Shown one piece after another: positions 47,901-59,535 of a DNA stretch of 64,000 bases; the first letter of the stretch is position 1; the number at the start of each line of letters is the position of its first letter. Source of the stretch: Fusarium oxysporum f. sp. lycopersici 4287 (Eukaryota > Ascomycota > Sordariomycetes > Hypocreales > Nectriaceae); contig NC_030987.1 of the NCBI RefSeq assembly GCF_000149955.1, positions 3,503,138 to 3,567,137 on the forward strand, given 5' to 3'. Position numbers and translations under genes: made by a program. The notes below the pieces were generated by a model, which saw nothing but the letters and a program-made list of their open reading frames with translations, did no database searches and was not told the DNA's origin.

Positions 47901-48471
47901 GGGCTTCACTCGTTGTCGTTGGAGGCGCAGGAGGCTCCTCGCTGGTGGTTGAGGGCCCATAGGTTGGAGGCGGAACTACGATGTAAGTATCTGTGATAAC
48001 CGGGGGCGGTGGAAGCGGCTCGGTGGTGGTCTCAGGCGGTGGAGCTACTGTGGTTGGATCGTTGGCAGGATAGCTGTCTGTGATAACCGGGGGAGGAGGA
48101 GGAACCACCACGGTCGTCGTCACGGGCTTAGGACAGCCGCACCTAGCATCCCAAACCACCATTGTGCCGTCCTCGATGTACGGGGTTCCTGTATCGGCCC
48201 CGCCAATACTGGCCTCGTCTTGCTCAGTCGGCGCGGCAGTGGTGACTTGGGGTGCCGGAGCCGCTGTTGTTTCTGGCTCGACCTTAGCTGCAGAAGTCTG
48301 AACTTCGGGAGCGCTGGCGAAGTATCCATCTTGAGCGGGCGCCTGCGTATCGGCAGCAGCAGGTTGTATACTTGCTGATTCACTCCTTCGATAGAGACCT
48401 TCTCCAGCGTTCTGAGCTGGAATCTCAACAGCTACAGCACCTAAGGCACTGAGCAATAGTGAGAAGCGCAT
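44977..48471 (-). CDS. Large GPI-anchored Thr/Pro-rich surface glycoprotein with Cys-rich core (1148 aa)
   Basis: Two exons, 48471-47645 and 47596-44977. ATG at 48471 opens a signal peptide (MRFSLLLSALGAVAVEIPA). In order: a Ser/Ala region; a Cys pair (CGCPKP); Pro-rich repeats of the type PPTTTTEAPEP; a short TEKVTEKV array; a long array of TVTEPGSTVTEAGTTVT-like units; a Cys-rich block (about residues 590-670) containing CPKPTGRSAPL, GCEPGYVCNPPKPAWCNFW and YLCEPQYC; a folded-looking segment with more Cys pairs; a Ser/Thr/Glu stalk; and a C-terminal hydrophobic tail LTAGFAIIVAIFSMLMVLI preceded by small residues, as in a GPI signal. The protein is probably a cell-wall mannoprotein exposed at the surface. 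Similar fungal proteins are often labelled glycoprotein X or LPXTG-like, with no known function. Confidence 0.85.
47675..47960 (-). repeat. Coding Pro/Thr repeat array (PPTTTTEAP)
   Basis: About ten tandem 10-12-residue units built on PPTTTTEAPEP or PPTTTTEAPKP, within exon 1 of the surface glycoprotein. Two blocks of alternating EP/KP units are nearly identical at DNA level. Confidence 0.8.
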
Positions 48472-51400
48472 GGCAGGCAACTGCCTTCAATGCAATGAGT
48501 GAGTGATACCAGCGTCAGAGCCGTCTGGACCCAGTAGCGAGTGTGGTTGAAACGAACGTCAAAGTCCAACTCTTCTTGGTTGAGATGTTAGAAAACGTCA
48601 AACAAAGAGAGTTAATGCATTGAGCTTGAAGAAATATCACAGATATATGATAGAGGAGCTGGGACTGGGTTGGGGGCTGAGCAACAGAGAGAGCCTTACC
48701 AGAAACCGGCAATGCGGATATTCAAGCCCACATACATCGACATCCACAAGTAGAGTTAATTTACTCTGGTAAGCCACTCCGCAGTATAGATACGGCAGGG
48801 GAGCAGCTGAGAGAGCCGAGTTGCGGGTCGATGTAAAGCAGAGCCGATTTACCAGGTGGAAAAGTTTGTATGTAATCAAACTCAACAGCCAAGCGTCAGC
48901 CAAATTAAAGAGATCCTAGTCTGGTCACCGAAGAAAAGATGACTCAAGACAAAGAGCAAGGAACATCACAAAAGATCCATTGAGAGGGAGTACAACACTG
49001 TAGCTAAATGTGCTGGAAGAGTTTGTGGGTACCTCGCCTGAGCTTGCTGACCTTGAGCAATCCGTAGCATGAGCAACAATGCATTTACATGCATAGAACA
49101 TGGATGAGAACAAGGGTCTGACAGGGGTATACACATTAAGATATGCCCCGATTGAGAAAGCAGCACGACTTTTGAAGGTCCACTTGGACAAGGGCCTTGT
49201 TCTGATGCCTCTGAGAGACTCCAATATCACGCACGCACACTCTTAGATCCAAAGCTGCGGGCCGTGAAGGGGCGGAGAAGTGACAATATCACATTACAAC
49301 CCACGAGGGTTATGCTGACAACAAGGCCACCACATGACAGACAAGATGGAATATCTGGCATGGTTTGGGATTATAATTGACCGAAAACCCATCGAACGGT
49401 ACTCCGTTCTCCGTTCTTCAGCCTGAAAGCCAAGGTTTGACGCGCAAGGCTGTGATGTTGGCACGGGAGAGGAAGCTTGCGGAGTGGTCTGTGATAATAA
49501 TAGACAATGCAGCAAGAGTGTCACCGATTCGATGTGTAAGGTACGCCAATGATGCTGTGGCTCACAGAAAGCCGGATCTCAAAGGATGTTGGGGGCATTT
49601 TGGGTGTAGAGGGTTTCAGAATTTCCCGTATTAAAAGTGCAAATTGACCAGTCACAGTGTGATTCGGCGAGTCATTGGTTGTAAAATTATGTTGCGTAAA
49701 CACTAAAGCAGAACAAGTGCAGCACACAAAGACATGCGTACGTGCTTTGAAGTTGGATGTCAAAGATGAAAGTGGAGAGGCCTCAATAGAAGTTGACTAG
49801 TCGAGCGAGTGAGGTTGAGACGGGAAGTTCGAGGCTCACTTCCTCGGAACCAAGCAAGCCAAGTAGAGTTAGTGGGTGGCTTGTAGTGAAACGGGCGGGC
49901 AGGTAGACGCCACAGCCTGATTCTCAGGGCATCTCGTGTTGTGATTGGTGGGAGTCTAAACAAAGCAACCCAATCCAGGGCGGAAGTTTTTGCTTCGGTC
50001 CAGCCCTGTGAGAGCGGGAGAGAGTGGAGACTCCCGATTTCGTCACTTGTCACTGATTTACGATCCGTTTTAACACGGGCGATCATTGCAGGAGTTTTGT
50101 CTCCAAAAGCACTGAACTATTAAATAAAAAACCTGTTTTCCACGAGACGGAGAAAAAAGAATGCAGATTCTGTACTAGGCTCTCGCGTACCTGACTCCAG
50201 AATGGATGGCTGTCTGTCGGTCAATCGAACGTCGGATACCAGGATAATTAAGCTAAAAGCTGACTGCCCGCTGGGATACCCACTGGGTCGACCCTGAGCC
50301 CCGCTGTAGCCCACATGCCGAGCCTTATTCAACTGAAGGTCTCTCTGAGGCTACCACAACAACAAAACATTGCAATCACGGGTCGACGGTGGTCGGATCA
50401 GATATTGTCCTTCGCCGACTTGACGTGTTGGCAGATGAATCATCATCTGAACCGTTTCTTTGTTCTCTAAAGTCCACACTCATTTAACAACCGCCCACCT
50501 TAATAACCAAACATCGCCAAAGCCGGATGCTGTGTTGCCTACAGTTCATCATCTCCTCCCTCCCCCACGCCTGGTCACAACCTCGCATTCAATCTGACAT
50601 CTGCGCGACTTTTGATTCATCATGGCCACTCCCCGTGGCTGCGGGGGCCTCGATGAGTTGCGTCCGATATGCAGCGGACTAAGAGACGTGGATGGTTAGG
50701 TTGCCAGCACAGCGCATGAGTTGATGGAGAGATCATCCTTGCAGTGCAAAAATAATACCCTTTTCTGTGTGGACGGAGGCTCTCCTCTCCTTGGCTTCAC
50801 GGAGAGAGGGTCCGATGGGTGAGATGTGGTCTTGTTACATTGTCTCCTCCCCGACAGGTGCCAGTGCTTATTTTTGGCAGGGATGTGGATGGTAAGATCG
50901 GCCATGTCAGTCCAATCCTGGACAAGCCCAGCCTCCAAAGTCTCTTTACCCGTCCTTCGACGGATGGCACTTTTGGATTTGCGCTTTCTTCTTGCGACTC
51001 TGACATCTCTGCCAGAAAGAGCCAGTTACTCCGTTCGGTCATGTCCGTGTCCGCGTTCCGGCGCTGACAAGAAAAACCACAAGAAAGACAAGGCAAAAGT
51101 CTTTGCCCCGAGCCTTATCCTCATCCAACCCGATCAACTGGTCCAATCAACTTGAAACCTCATGCGAGATCGCCGTGATTCCAACTGCCTGGGCCACTTA
51201 GCGGTTGTGGCTGTTGATAGTCTGTGAAACAAAACACCACCAACGAGCTCCTGTTGGTTCGTCTGCTTCTCAGTCATAGCTACTGGTTCTTTGTTAGAGA
51301 AAACTTGACAGCCTGCATCTTGACTCGGCTGTTCATCTATTTCCTCTACCGTCATCGGTTACCGTCCGTCCCATCGGGTGCAGAAGCTGAAAGGGCCTGT

Positions 51401-52309
51401 TTGGAGCAGTGTCTACACCCTGGTCCAGTCCCAGGTCGATCCCAGATCAAAAAACTCCTCGAGGTCAGCCCTTAGCAACAGAATATCCACCTGTTTACCG
51501 CTCTGAAAATTTCCACACTTGAAGTGGATGAACCATTTTCAACGGTCAGCCTAGCTCCTCATCCTTTAGCGGCAGAATCAGGCTCCAGAGGATTGAGGCT
51601 GAGTAGAGAGATATGGAGTGATCCTGGTCAAAAGCAATGTCCTTACAGAACGGTGTCAGCTCGGAAGCATAACCCTGACCGTAGCCAACGCATGCAGAGC
51701 ATGCCGCACCGCAGTAAGATGGTGTCCATATTCGCATGGGCGGCCACCGAAGAGCATGGATGTATCTCAATGGCTCTTTAACCCTCTAACCGACGAATGT
51801 GCTGTCTTGACATGAGGAACAGCTGATCCCTCAGCCCTACCCATTCCCCATCCCTCCGATCTCAACTGGTCTCAGTGGCGAACGTTTGTTCGACAGAGAA
51901 TACTGTCCACTTGCCTTCCATCTTAGCATTGTGTCTTACAGACCGTTTTGGATTCTCTCTGTACCGTTTGCTTTCTCATATTACAATCATTTTGCCTTCG
52001 CTTCTAACTCCCTGATCCTTGCCCACTCATTCTACGTGCATATTGCACAAACCCACCAAGCATCGAGCTGCTCGGACACTTTAGTGATCTTTGATTCTAG
52101 GCCGAGGCTGTTTCTTTGTTCAATAGGGATTGCTTACCTTCCCAAACTAGCCTTGTTACTTGTGTACACTTTGCCTCCCAGCGGATATTCGGTCTCTTTG
52201 CCGGCCATTGGGAGCGTCTTTAGGACAGAATAAGCAATGGTCCATTAGCATCTTCTTGCAGTTAATTTCTTTCAAACACCTGCTCTGTGCGACGCCCTCT
52301 GAATAGCTC
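48472..52309. other. Long divergent intergenic region
   Basis: 3.8 kb between the starts of the surface glycoprotein (-) and the kelch protein (+). No open frame carries a domain or splice partner. The right end (about 51840-52240) is T/C-rich and may be the kelch leader. It should hold both promoters; its length suggests complex regulation or unseen non-coding transcripts. Confidence 0.5.
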
Positions 52310-54394
52310 ATGATTGCAGTCATGATGTTTCGAAACGCTGCACCGTGGGCATTCCTGGCCGCGACCATAGGTCCAGCCGTCGCCCAGTTTGATGCCTGGC
52401 AAGATGGCCAAATCAGTACTGAAATATGTATTTGGAAGCAGCCAAGAGGTGAGACTACCGTCTGTTAATCTAGCCAAGGCTTTGTCTAATATCTAATCAG
52501 CAATTATGATTCGGGATATGGTGTATCTAGACGGCGGTGATATAAAATGGACTGCACATATGAATGATGGCAAAACTGTTACGGGACTTGACACAGGTTG
52601 GTCATTCCGGTCTATTTACTTGGACGAACTAACAATCCAAGGTAACAATGAGGGTATTATCCTCAACTTCAATCTGAGCACTCCATTTAATACGACGACG
52701 AATGTGACGCAGATTCTTCTCGACAAACCAGCCATGTCAAAAGCACGAGGCGGCTCAGGAAACAGTAACGGCGCTGCGCCTAACTTTATCGACGGCGCTC
52801 TTCTTGGTAATGATGCTGAATTCTTTCTTTACGGTGGCGATCTGTTGCGAAACGACGACTTGTACCAGGCACCCGATAAGGATGAAGTCTTGGGCTACCA
52901 GGCATACCAGTATGGACCGGACAAGCCGACATGGAAGCCAAGTTTTGTTGATGACAAGCTGAACAAAGACGTCACTAGATACGTCGCGTATGGAGGGGCT
53001 GCAAATGTACCATCTGAAAACCTTGCGTTCTATTTCTCTGGCCTGAGATCACCGACATATGGAGCTTTCTTCACGAACGATCCCAAGAACAAGGCCACGA
53101 ATGTTTCCGACACGCTGATTACCTTGAACATGGAGGAGCAGCTCTACGAAACTTGGACCAACACAACGTTAAAAGGGCCCAAGGGACGTGCCAATGCAGA
53201 GGTCGTTTGGGTGCCTGTGGGCAAGAAAGGTATTCTTGTTGTCCTGGGAGGTGTTGTCTATCCTGAATGGGCAGGACGAAGTGGCAAATCCGCAAACGAG
53301 ACAGAGAGTGTAAGTCATATCCAAACTTACATCGATATGGAAGTGATACTGACACTGCACGATGACAGGAAAAGCAAAGCCCTGAGTTTATGCAGACAAT
53401 CGACGTCTACGACATAGACAGCAAGAAGTGGTACAAGCAGGAAACCAAGGACGGTCCAGGCGCACGAACTCGAGGATGTGCTGTTGTCGCTACGGCTTCA
53501 GATCGTTCAAGTTTCAACATCTTCTACTATGGCGGGTTCGATGGTATTCATCCATTGGACGCTTACAGTGATGATGTCTGGGTACTCTCGTTGCCATCCT
53601 TCACGTGGATCAAGATTAATGAAGGAAAATCTCTTCATGCTCGCGCCGGACACAAGTGCTTCATGCCATACCCTGACCAAATGCTTGTCTTTGGTGGTTA
53701 CACGTCTCAAGCTGGAAGTTCGATTACTTGTCTTGACCAGGGCCCAATTGTGAACTTTAACGTCACCAGTGGACAGTGGTTGGACGGATATGATCCTGAC
53801 GAGTACAGCGATTACGGCGTTCACGAAAAGATTCATTCTGAAATCGGAGGTGATGCCAAAGGTGGCGCAACGGCGACTGCCCCTGCAGACGGCTGGTCGA
53901 CATCCGCCCTTGAAGATATCTTCGGCACTAAATACGACACCAAGAAGATCAAGGAATACTGGCCTTATACCAAGGCAGTCTCAACCGGTAGACCTCGACT
54001 CGACAGCGGCGACAGCAATGATGACGACAACAAGAGCGGCGGCTCTGGTCTTCCAAACTGGGTTGCACCAGTTCTTGGAGTCGTTCTTGGACTGATGTTT
54101 GTGACCGGTATCCTTGTTGTCTTCTGCCTCTGGCGCCGTCGCAAGATCTTCAAGAACCGATCAAGCGACGACGGTACTGAAGATCCAGGCTCACGTATCC
54201 GATCATGGATCAGGGGCCAGCACAACGAGAAGGCCCCTACAGTCACAACAGACGAGACCCCTACAAGTCCTGGAACTGAAGTTGCCTCAAGTGCGAGATT
54301 CGTCGGTTTTTCACCGTCACCGTCTGATGATCCTGCCTATCCTGCCTCTCCCGCTGAGGTAGCCGATACCCCAGATCCACGAGATGCCTGGTAG
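52310..54394 (+). CDS. Kelch-repeat type I membrane protein
   Basis: Exons 52310-52448, 52501-53309 and 53369-54394 give 657 aa up to the first stop. The start has three nearby in-frame ATGs (52310, 52322, 52325); all leave a signal peptide ending PAVAQF. Kelch-propeller features follow: IMIRDMVYLDGGDIKW, a diverged FFLYGG blade, KGILVVLGG, then IFYYGGFDG, DVWVLSLPSFTWIKI and GHKCFMPYPDQMLVFGGY. A membrane helix (WVAPVLGVVLGLMFVTGILVV) lies at about residues 546-566, then a basic stop-transfer (WRRRKIF) and a Ser/Pro-rich cytoplasmic tail. Role unknown; related proteins are surface receptors or wall-associated. A further 195-codon open frame just downstream probably belongs to the same tail but is in another phase. 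Confidence 0.85.
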
Positions 54395-54423
54395 GTTACA
54401 ACTATATTCTTAAGTGGTGACAG

Positions 54424-55005
54424 TTACTGACAGTTTTAGACACCTCACGACCCCCTGAGCTCCATGACACAGGTCTCTCACCCATCGATATCATCCAAAA
54501 GTACTCCCACTTTGCCAAAGACGGCAAACCTCGCTCCATGTCAAATCCTTCTAGCAAATCTTACTCTATAGGAGGAGAGCATGCAAGCACCGTTTCGAGA
54601 TCGACAGGACCTCAAGTATCGCAGCCTGACTCTCCCACGGCAGGTCATAATCGCATGACATCAGATGTATCCGGTGTAAGTGGCGGCGACGGCAAACCCA
54701 CTCGCGTAACATCCGATGTTTCTGGCGTATCTGAGGGCGATGCCTTGGCACTCCGGCATACGGCCATTCCTGTAAGTCCAAGGACCGACGATGCGAGCTT
54801 GCCGTCGCCGCCACTTCCCTCTCCTCCTGCAGACCCAACACCCAATTCACCCATTGGTGAAGGGCCAGTATCCCCTGCACCAGTGTCTCCCCCCAGTGCC
54901 AGCGAGGCTCCTGGTCGGGACTACATCACAGCCAAGGCCTCAGCAAGCCCTATCCGGAAGAGTATGTTTAAGGAAAGTGATGAGGATATGGGTCATTCTA
55001 AATAG
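54424..55005 (+). CDS. Probable C-terminal tail exon of the kelch protein
   Basis: Open from 54421 to the stop at 55005. It reads as a Ser/Pro-rich cytoplasmic tail (TSRPPELHDTGLSPIDIIQK, a duplicated TSDVSGVS[GE]GD, SPPLPSPPADP) and continues the style of the preceding exon. It cannot be joined in frame from the best donor at 54391. The one joining pair I find is a weak donor at 54359 (GAG|GTAGCC) with the acceptor at 54423. Alternatives are a base error, a strain-specific frameshift, or a separate ORF starting at ATG 54538. Confidence 0.5.
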   Translation, partial: LLTVLDTSRPPELHDTGLSPIDIIQKYSHFAKDGKPRSMSNPSSKSYSIGGEHASTVSRSTGPQVSQPDSPTAGHNRMTSDVSGVSGGDGKPTRVTSDVSGVSEGDALALRHTAIPVSPRTDDASLPSPPLPSPPADPTPNSPIGEGPVSPAPVSPPSASEAPGRDYITAKASASPIRKSMFKESDEDMGHSK

Positions 55006-55370
55006 ATATTTTAATGTGAGATAAAATCAGAGGATGGCGTTTGAAATGTGGTTTATGATGGAACGTATGGGCATACATATCGATATCAGGCGGCAGGACA
55101 TTCTTTCACGGGCTCAGCATTCTAGGAGTACGATACCTTGGTTTAGGTTCATGGCGGGATTACACTCGTTTTGTTGCAAAACATTCAATGTCTATATACG
55201 TTACTTTTGAGTACCTATATTCATAATATCCACTCCATATGAAAGAGCTCTCTGGTCTCTGTTCTTTCGTCTAATCTGACCCTGTGGTGCCTTTCCAAAA
55301 TTGAAGCCTTGTCTCGTTCCTTGCATGGATAAACGGCATCGAGTTCACCTTTTTAGTGAACCTGGTGAAT
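55006..55370. other. Convergent 3' flank of kelch and HGH1 genes
   Basis: 365 bases, A/T-rich, expected to hold both 3' UTRs. No gene seen. Confidence 0.5.
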
Positions 55371-56645
55371 TTAGACCTCAACCAGTTGATCATCCTCGTC
55401 CTCAACCTCTTCCACCCGTCCATTGGTAGCCTCGGGCTTGTCCTCAATGGCCTTAACGTCATTCTCTGTCTTGCCCTCATCTTCCTCATCTCGTGCCAAT
55501 ACCTGCACCAAGCGCTCACAAGCCTCTTGAACACCTTCATCGTTGACTCGTGAATGTGTCTCACGGATGACAGGATATACCTTAACTCGGCGCATGAGAT
55601 CTCGTCCTTCTCGTGTTGTTGTCAATAGTGTGAGTGTCTCAACATGTGTCTGCACATTTTGGTTGTCTGAGTCTCGCTTCTTATCGGGAGGTAGCAGTTG
55701 GAGATCAGGCAGCATATCCATTGTCTCATCAACATCGTACTCCTCGTTACCCATGATAGGGAGCAGGATATAAGGTAGGATATCGATCTTATCCTCAGAT
55801 AAGAATGAAGGGTGAGATGAAACCTCAAAGGCAACGTTCTTGATAGTGCTAGCAACACCTTTTCGTCGAATATCGGACTTGTGTTCAGTGAAAACCTTGA
55901 GCTTGGTAATGGGAATGACCTTGTCGTAAGACTGCTCTTCAAGGAAGTGCCTTCGAATATCAGCGTGCTTGGAGAGATCGGCGAAGACGTAGGCTAGATA
56001 GTCAAAGTCTGCGTTCTTGTTGTATGTGCCGTCTTGTCCCTTGACAAATAGATCTAGTAGTTGGTTGAGGACAACTTGGTCTGAGCCTAGTTCCTTTGGG
56101 GGTTCTTGCTTTCGCTTGAGGAAATCTTTCAAGCCATCCCACTTGGATAGGTTGGCCACAAGCATGGCTAACAAGTTGGCATTAGCCTCTTCGGGGCTCT
56201 AGGTGCCATGTCAGCGACTGATAATAAGTCTCTTCAGCCTTTAAACATACCACTATGAGATCGAATACAATGCCGAGGAACTTCTCGTCTTTTGCAAGGA
56301 ATTCGAGAACCTCTTGGTCACTCGATAAGTTGACCAGCATTGTGATGGCATGTTCGGCAATTTTCTGAGATATCATTAGTCTCAGGGAGACCCTTTTCAT
56401 TCTTGCAGGCCCGACTTACAGGATGGTCTCGGACTAGGAAACTGAGATGCTTGACTGGCTGAAGTTTCTCGGCCTTGAAGATACTGGGTTCTGACAATGA
56501 GTAGGGGACGAGGTTCTCGGCAGCAAGCAGACGAATCTGAGCGTTGGGGTTGGCGATGAAGCCGACGAGCTGCAGTCGATATATGTTAACCGAGGATTCT
56601 GCTATAGTACGTAGGGTAACTTGCCTCTTCTAGTTCAGTTGGCAT
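55371..56645 (-). CDS. HGH1: HGH1, eEF2-folding cochaperone (armadillo-like)
   Basis: Four exons, 56645-56625, 56569-56420, 56364-56251 and 56198-55371, give 370 aa. Exon 1 is only seven codons (MPTELEE) and ends at a GC donor (GAG|GCAAGT). Family blocks are clear: ELVGFIANPNAQIRLLAAENL, NLSSDQEVLEFLAKDEKFL, LLAMLVANLSKWDG, GVASTIKNVAFE, the DUF383/384 landmark DILPYILLPIMGNEEYDVDETMDMLPDLQLLPPDKKR, and EACERLVQVLARDE. A very acidic tail follows. In yeast HGH1 helps the TRiC chaperonin fold elongation factor 2. It is divergent from bystin/ENP1. Confidence 0.93.
56570..56624 (-). other. GC-AG intron in HGH1
   Basis: 55-base intron with donor AG|GCAAGT and acceptor CTGCAG. The match to the GC-AG class consensus is perfect, and only this junction joins MPTELEE to the conserved LVGF block. 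Confidence 0.8.
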
Positions 56646-57350
56646 CTTCTCTTTCTGTTATTATCTTCAATATGTGTTGTTGAAGTGAATTTTTAGAGTT
56701 GGTGATGATTTTGGAGGGGCATGAGAGTAGTGGGGGTAGAGGCCTGAAGTCATCGCTGCTTCAGCAGGACTGGGCATCATTTTTAGTGGTCAATAAGTGA
56801 ATTTTCAGTTGGACCCACATGCTGAAGAAGTTTCCAAGGGTCTCTTTTTGTGTCATCATGGTGGCGGGGCAGAATCGGCCTGGTTTATCATATTTTTCAA
56901 GAACAAGACGAGGCTGTTAGGAGCTTTAGCTAATTTCTTAGCCAGAGGTATCAACTATTTTATTTCGCATTTATGAAATGCATAGCTTCATTTTCTGCTA
57001 TTTAGTAGCAAGAGAATAAGGTACCTAATAAAGGAAGACAAGAGATACAATGGGGGCAATAACACGTAGAAGTTCTAGTATAGGTTTCCATAAACAAAAG
57101 AGAGAACTTATAGATCGATACACGAATAGCGTTTCCTGCCTTCTCAGGTTGAATTATTCTGATATAAGTTATCCAATTCATAGACAACTTCTCAACCGAA
57201 AGCGGTGAACCACCTTTGTGAGCCGATACAGCGCACTAGGCGAATTCGAGCAAGAGGGGTCCTTATCGATAAGGCAAAATTTTTGAAATTCTACCCAAAC
57301 CACGACTCCAAGCCCACATTGTGTGCCATCTCCAAGTCAATACGCCCAAA
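56646..57350. promoter_or_regulatory. Shared divergent promoter region of HGH1 and ENP1
   Basis: 705 bases between the two start codons. No clear TATA box. Both genes serve ribosome or translation functions, so coordinated expression is plausible but inferred. Confidence 0.5.
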
Positions 57351-58858
57351 ATGCCTAAAGCCACCACTCCCTCTGCCTCGCGGCAGACACGACGACACAA
57401 CCCTCTCGAGGATGACATCACAGCCACTGGCATTCTCAAGAACAAGTCCTCAAAGAAGAGATCAAAGGGCGGCGACGATGAGGAGGAAAACTTTGTCGAC
57501 GACCGCGCTTCCAGAACTATTCTGCGCATAGGTCGTGAGCTGGCCGAGGAGGAAAATGCTGGCAAGGCTGTCGCTAAACCTACCATCGACACCTTTGGCT
57601 ACGATTCGCGATTTGACGATGAGGCTGAGGAGGAAAACAGGGTCTATGAGGACGACGAGGCTTGGGGCGAGGATGAAGAAGTTGTGGAAGAGATCGAGGT
57701 TGACCCCAATGACCTTGACATGTACCGAAAATTCATGCCCGATGAGGAAGATGACCTATTGAAGCACGGTTGGGATCTGAAGCCTACAGGAGAGGAGCAA
57801 GGCGAGAGCGTCAACCTCGCAGATCTTATCTTGGAGAAGATTGCTGCTCACGAAGCGGCGCAAGAGAGGCGAGAGAACAACCTGGGGCCTCCCGATGAGG
57901 AGGACTATGAGCTTCCTCCTAAGGTTATCGAGGTCTACACCAAGTAAGTTCCCAATTGGAACCTGAAATGACGACATAAGCTAACAATCCCAGGGTCGGC
58001 CAAATTCTTTCTCGATACAAGTCCGGACCTCTGCCAAAGCCCTTCAAGATTCTCCCTACAATCCCTCACTGGGAAGACATCATCGCTGTCACCGAGCCCG
58101 ACAAGTGGTCTACTAATGCCTGCTACCAAGCGACAAGAATCTTCGTTTCTAGCAAGCCCCATGTTGTTCAGCGATTCCTGGAAATGGTTATTCTCGACCG
58201 CGTTCGCGAAGATATCTACGAAACCAAGAAGCTCAACGTCCACCTGTTCAACTCGCTCAAGAAAGCTCTTTACAAGCCTGCTGCTTTCTTCAAGGGCTTC
58301 CTGTTCCCTCTCGTTGGCAGTGGAACATGCACCCTCCGCGAGGCTCATATTATTTCCGCCGTCTTGACTAGAATTTCTATTCCTGTCCTTCACTCTGCCG
58401 CGGCCCTGAAGGGTCTGTGTGATATTGCTGCTCAGGAGGCGTCTCATGGAACCGAGGGTGGAGGTGCCACCAATATCTTCATCAAGGCCCTTCTTGAGAA
58501 GAAGTATGCTCTCCCCTTCCAGGTCATTGACGCTCTGGTTTTCCACTTCCTGCGATTCCGCAGTGTCGACCCTGCCTCTGTTCAGGTTGGCGACGCTATA
58601 TCAGGTTTGAATGAGGGAGATGCCAGAACAAAGCTGCCCGTTATCTGGCATCAGAGTCTGCTCGCATTTGCTCAGCGATACAAGGGTGATGTCACAGAAG
58701 ATCAGCGTGAGGCCCTCCTGGATCTTCTCCTTACACACGGTCACCCGGCCATCGGACCTGAGGTGAGGAGGGAGTTGTTGGCTGGACGAGGCCGTGGTGT
58801 GCCGCTGGAGCCCCAAGGCCCAGCATTGGATGGTGATGACACTATGCTCATTGACTAA
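57351..58858 (+). CDS. ENP1: Bystin/ENP1, 40S ribosome biogenesis factor
   Basis: Two exons, 57351-57943 and 57994-58858, give 485 aa. The start is the ATG of MPKATTPSASRQTRRHNPL. The N-terminal 190 residues are basic, then very acidic. The bystin domain starts near residue 195 and contains LPKPFKILPTIPHWEDII, TNACYQATRIFVSS, VVQRFLEMVILDRVREDI, LNVHLFNSLKKALYKPAAFFKG, TLREAHIISAVL and KYALPFQVIDALVFHFLRF, all family hallmarks. The length matches yeast Enp1 (483 aa). Enp1 binds the 20S pre-rRNA in the nucleolus, takes part in A0-A2 cleavages and leaves the pre-40S particle in the cytoplasm. Confidence 0.96.
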
Positions 58859-59535
58859 TGGGACTGATGTTATCGATCAACGGCATTTCTAATGAATCAA
58901 GACAAAGTTGGCGTATGGCGTATTAAAAATGGTTTCAAGCTGGTTCGATTTGAGTGGAGATAGAATTGAGTCGGTTGGAGACAAGAAGCCCATCTCGATA
59001 CCAATTATATGATTCTTTTGTTCCATCTCTGCTCCCTCTATATAAATTTTATCGTGAACTGTCCGTCACTGCTAAGCGCCTTCCCTTATCAGTGGGCGTT
59101 CTTCCCATTTGGGATACCATGAGCCCGCCATTCACCGGGCATCCATAACATGTGGAAGGAGCAGTGACAGCGACTGCCATGCATCTCTAGAAGGTAGCGC
59201 AACTCCCTCTCCGAATCTGATACTCTGATCCTTCATCCTCCTAAGTTTCTAACTACGGAACAACCCTTCTCACTAGTATCTTACGATATACATTGCTATG
59301 TCCTCTATCTCAACCTCCCAGTTGTCTGTTTTAAGCCATTATATAATTCTTTTCTAACATAGGTCTGATTCACCACAACATTGTCGCCCCGAAGTTAGGT
59401 ACACCATCTTGACCGAAGGGCGACCTCGCCTGAACAGTGCTACTCCAAGCCTAAAATGCCGGCGCAGTCTCGTTCAGACCCATCGTTGCCATCAAGTTGT
59501 CATAATATGAACGAGCCCAAGTACGATACCACACT
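58859..59535. other. Intergenic region between ENP1 and the six-exon unknown gene
   Basis: About 680 bases. A 28-codon upstream ORF starts at ATG 59456 and ends at TGA 59537, overlapping the next gene's start codon. No other gene seen. Confidence 0.5.
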
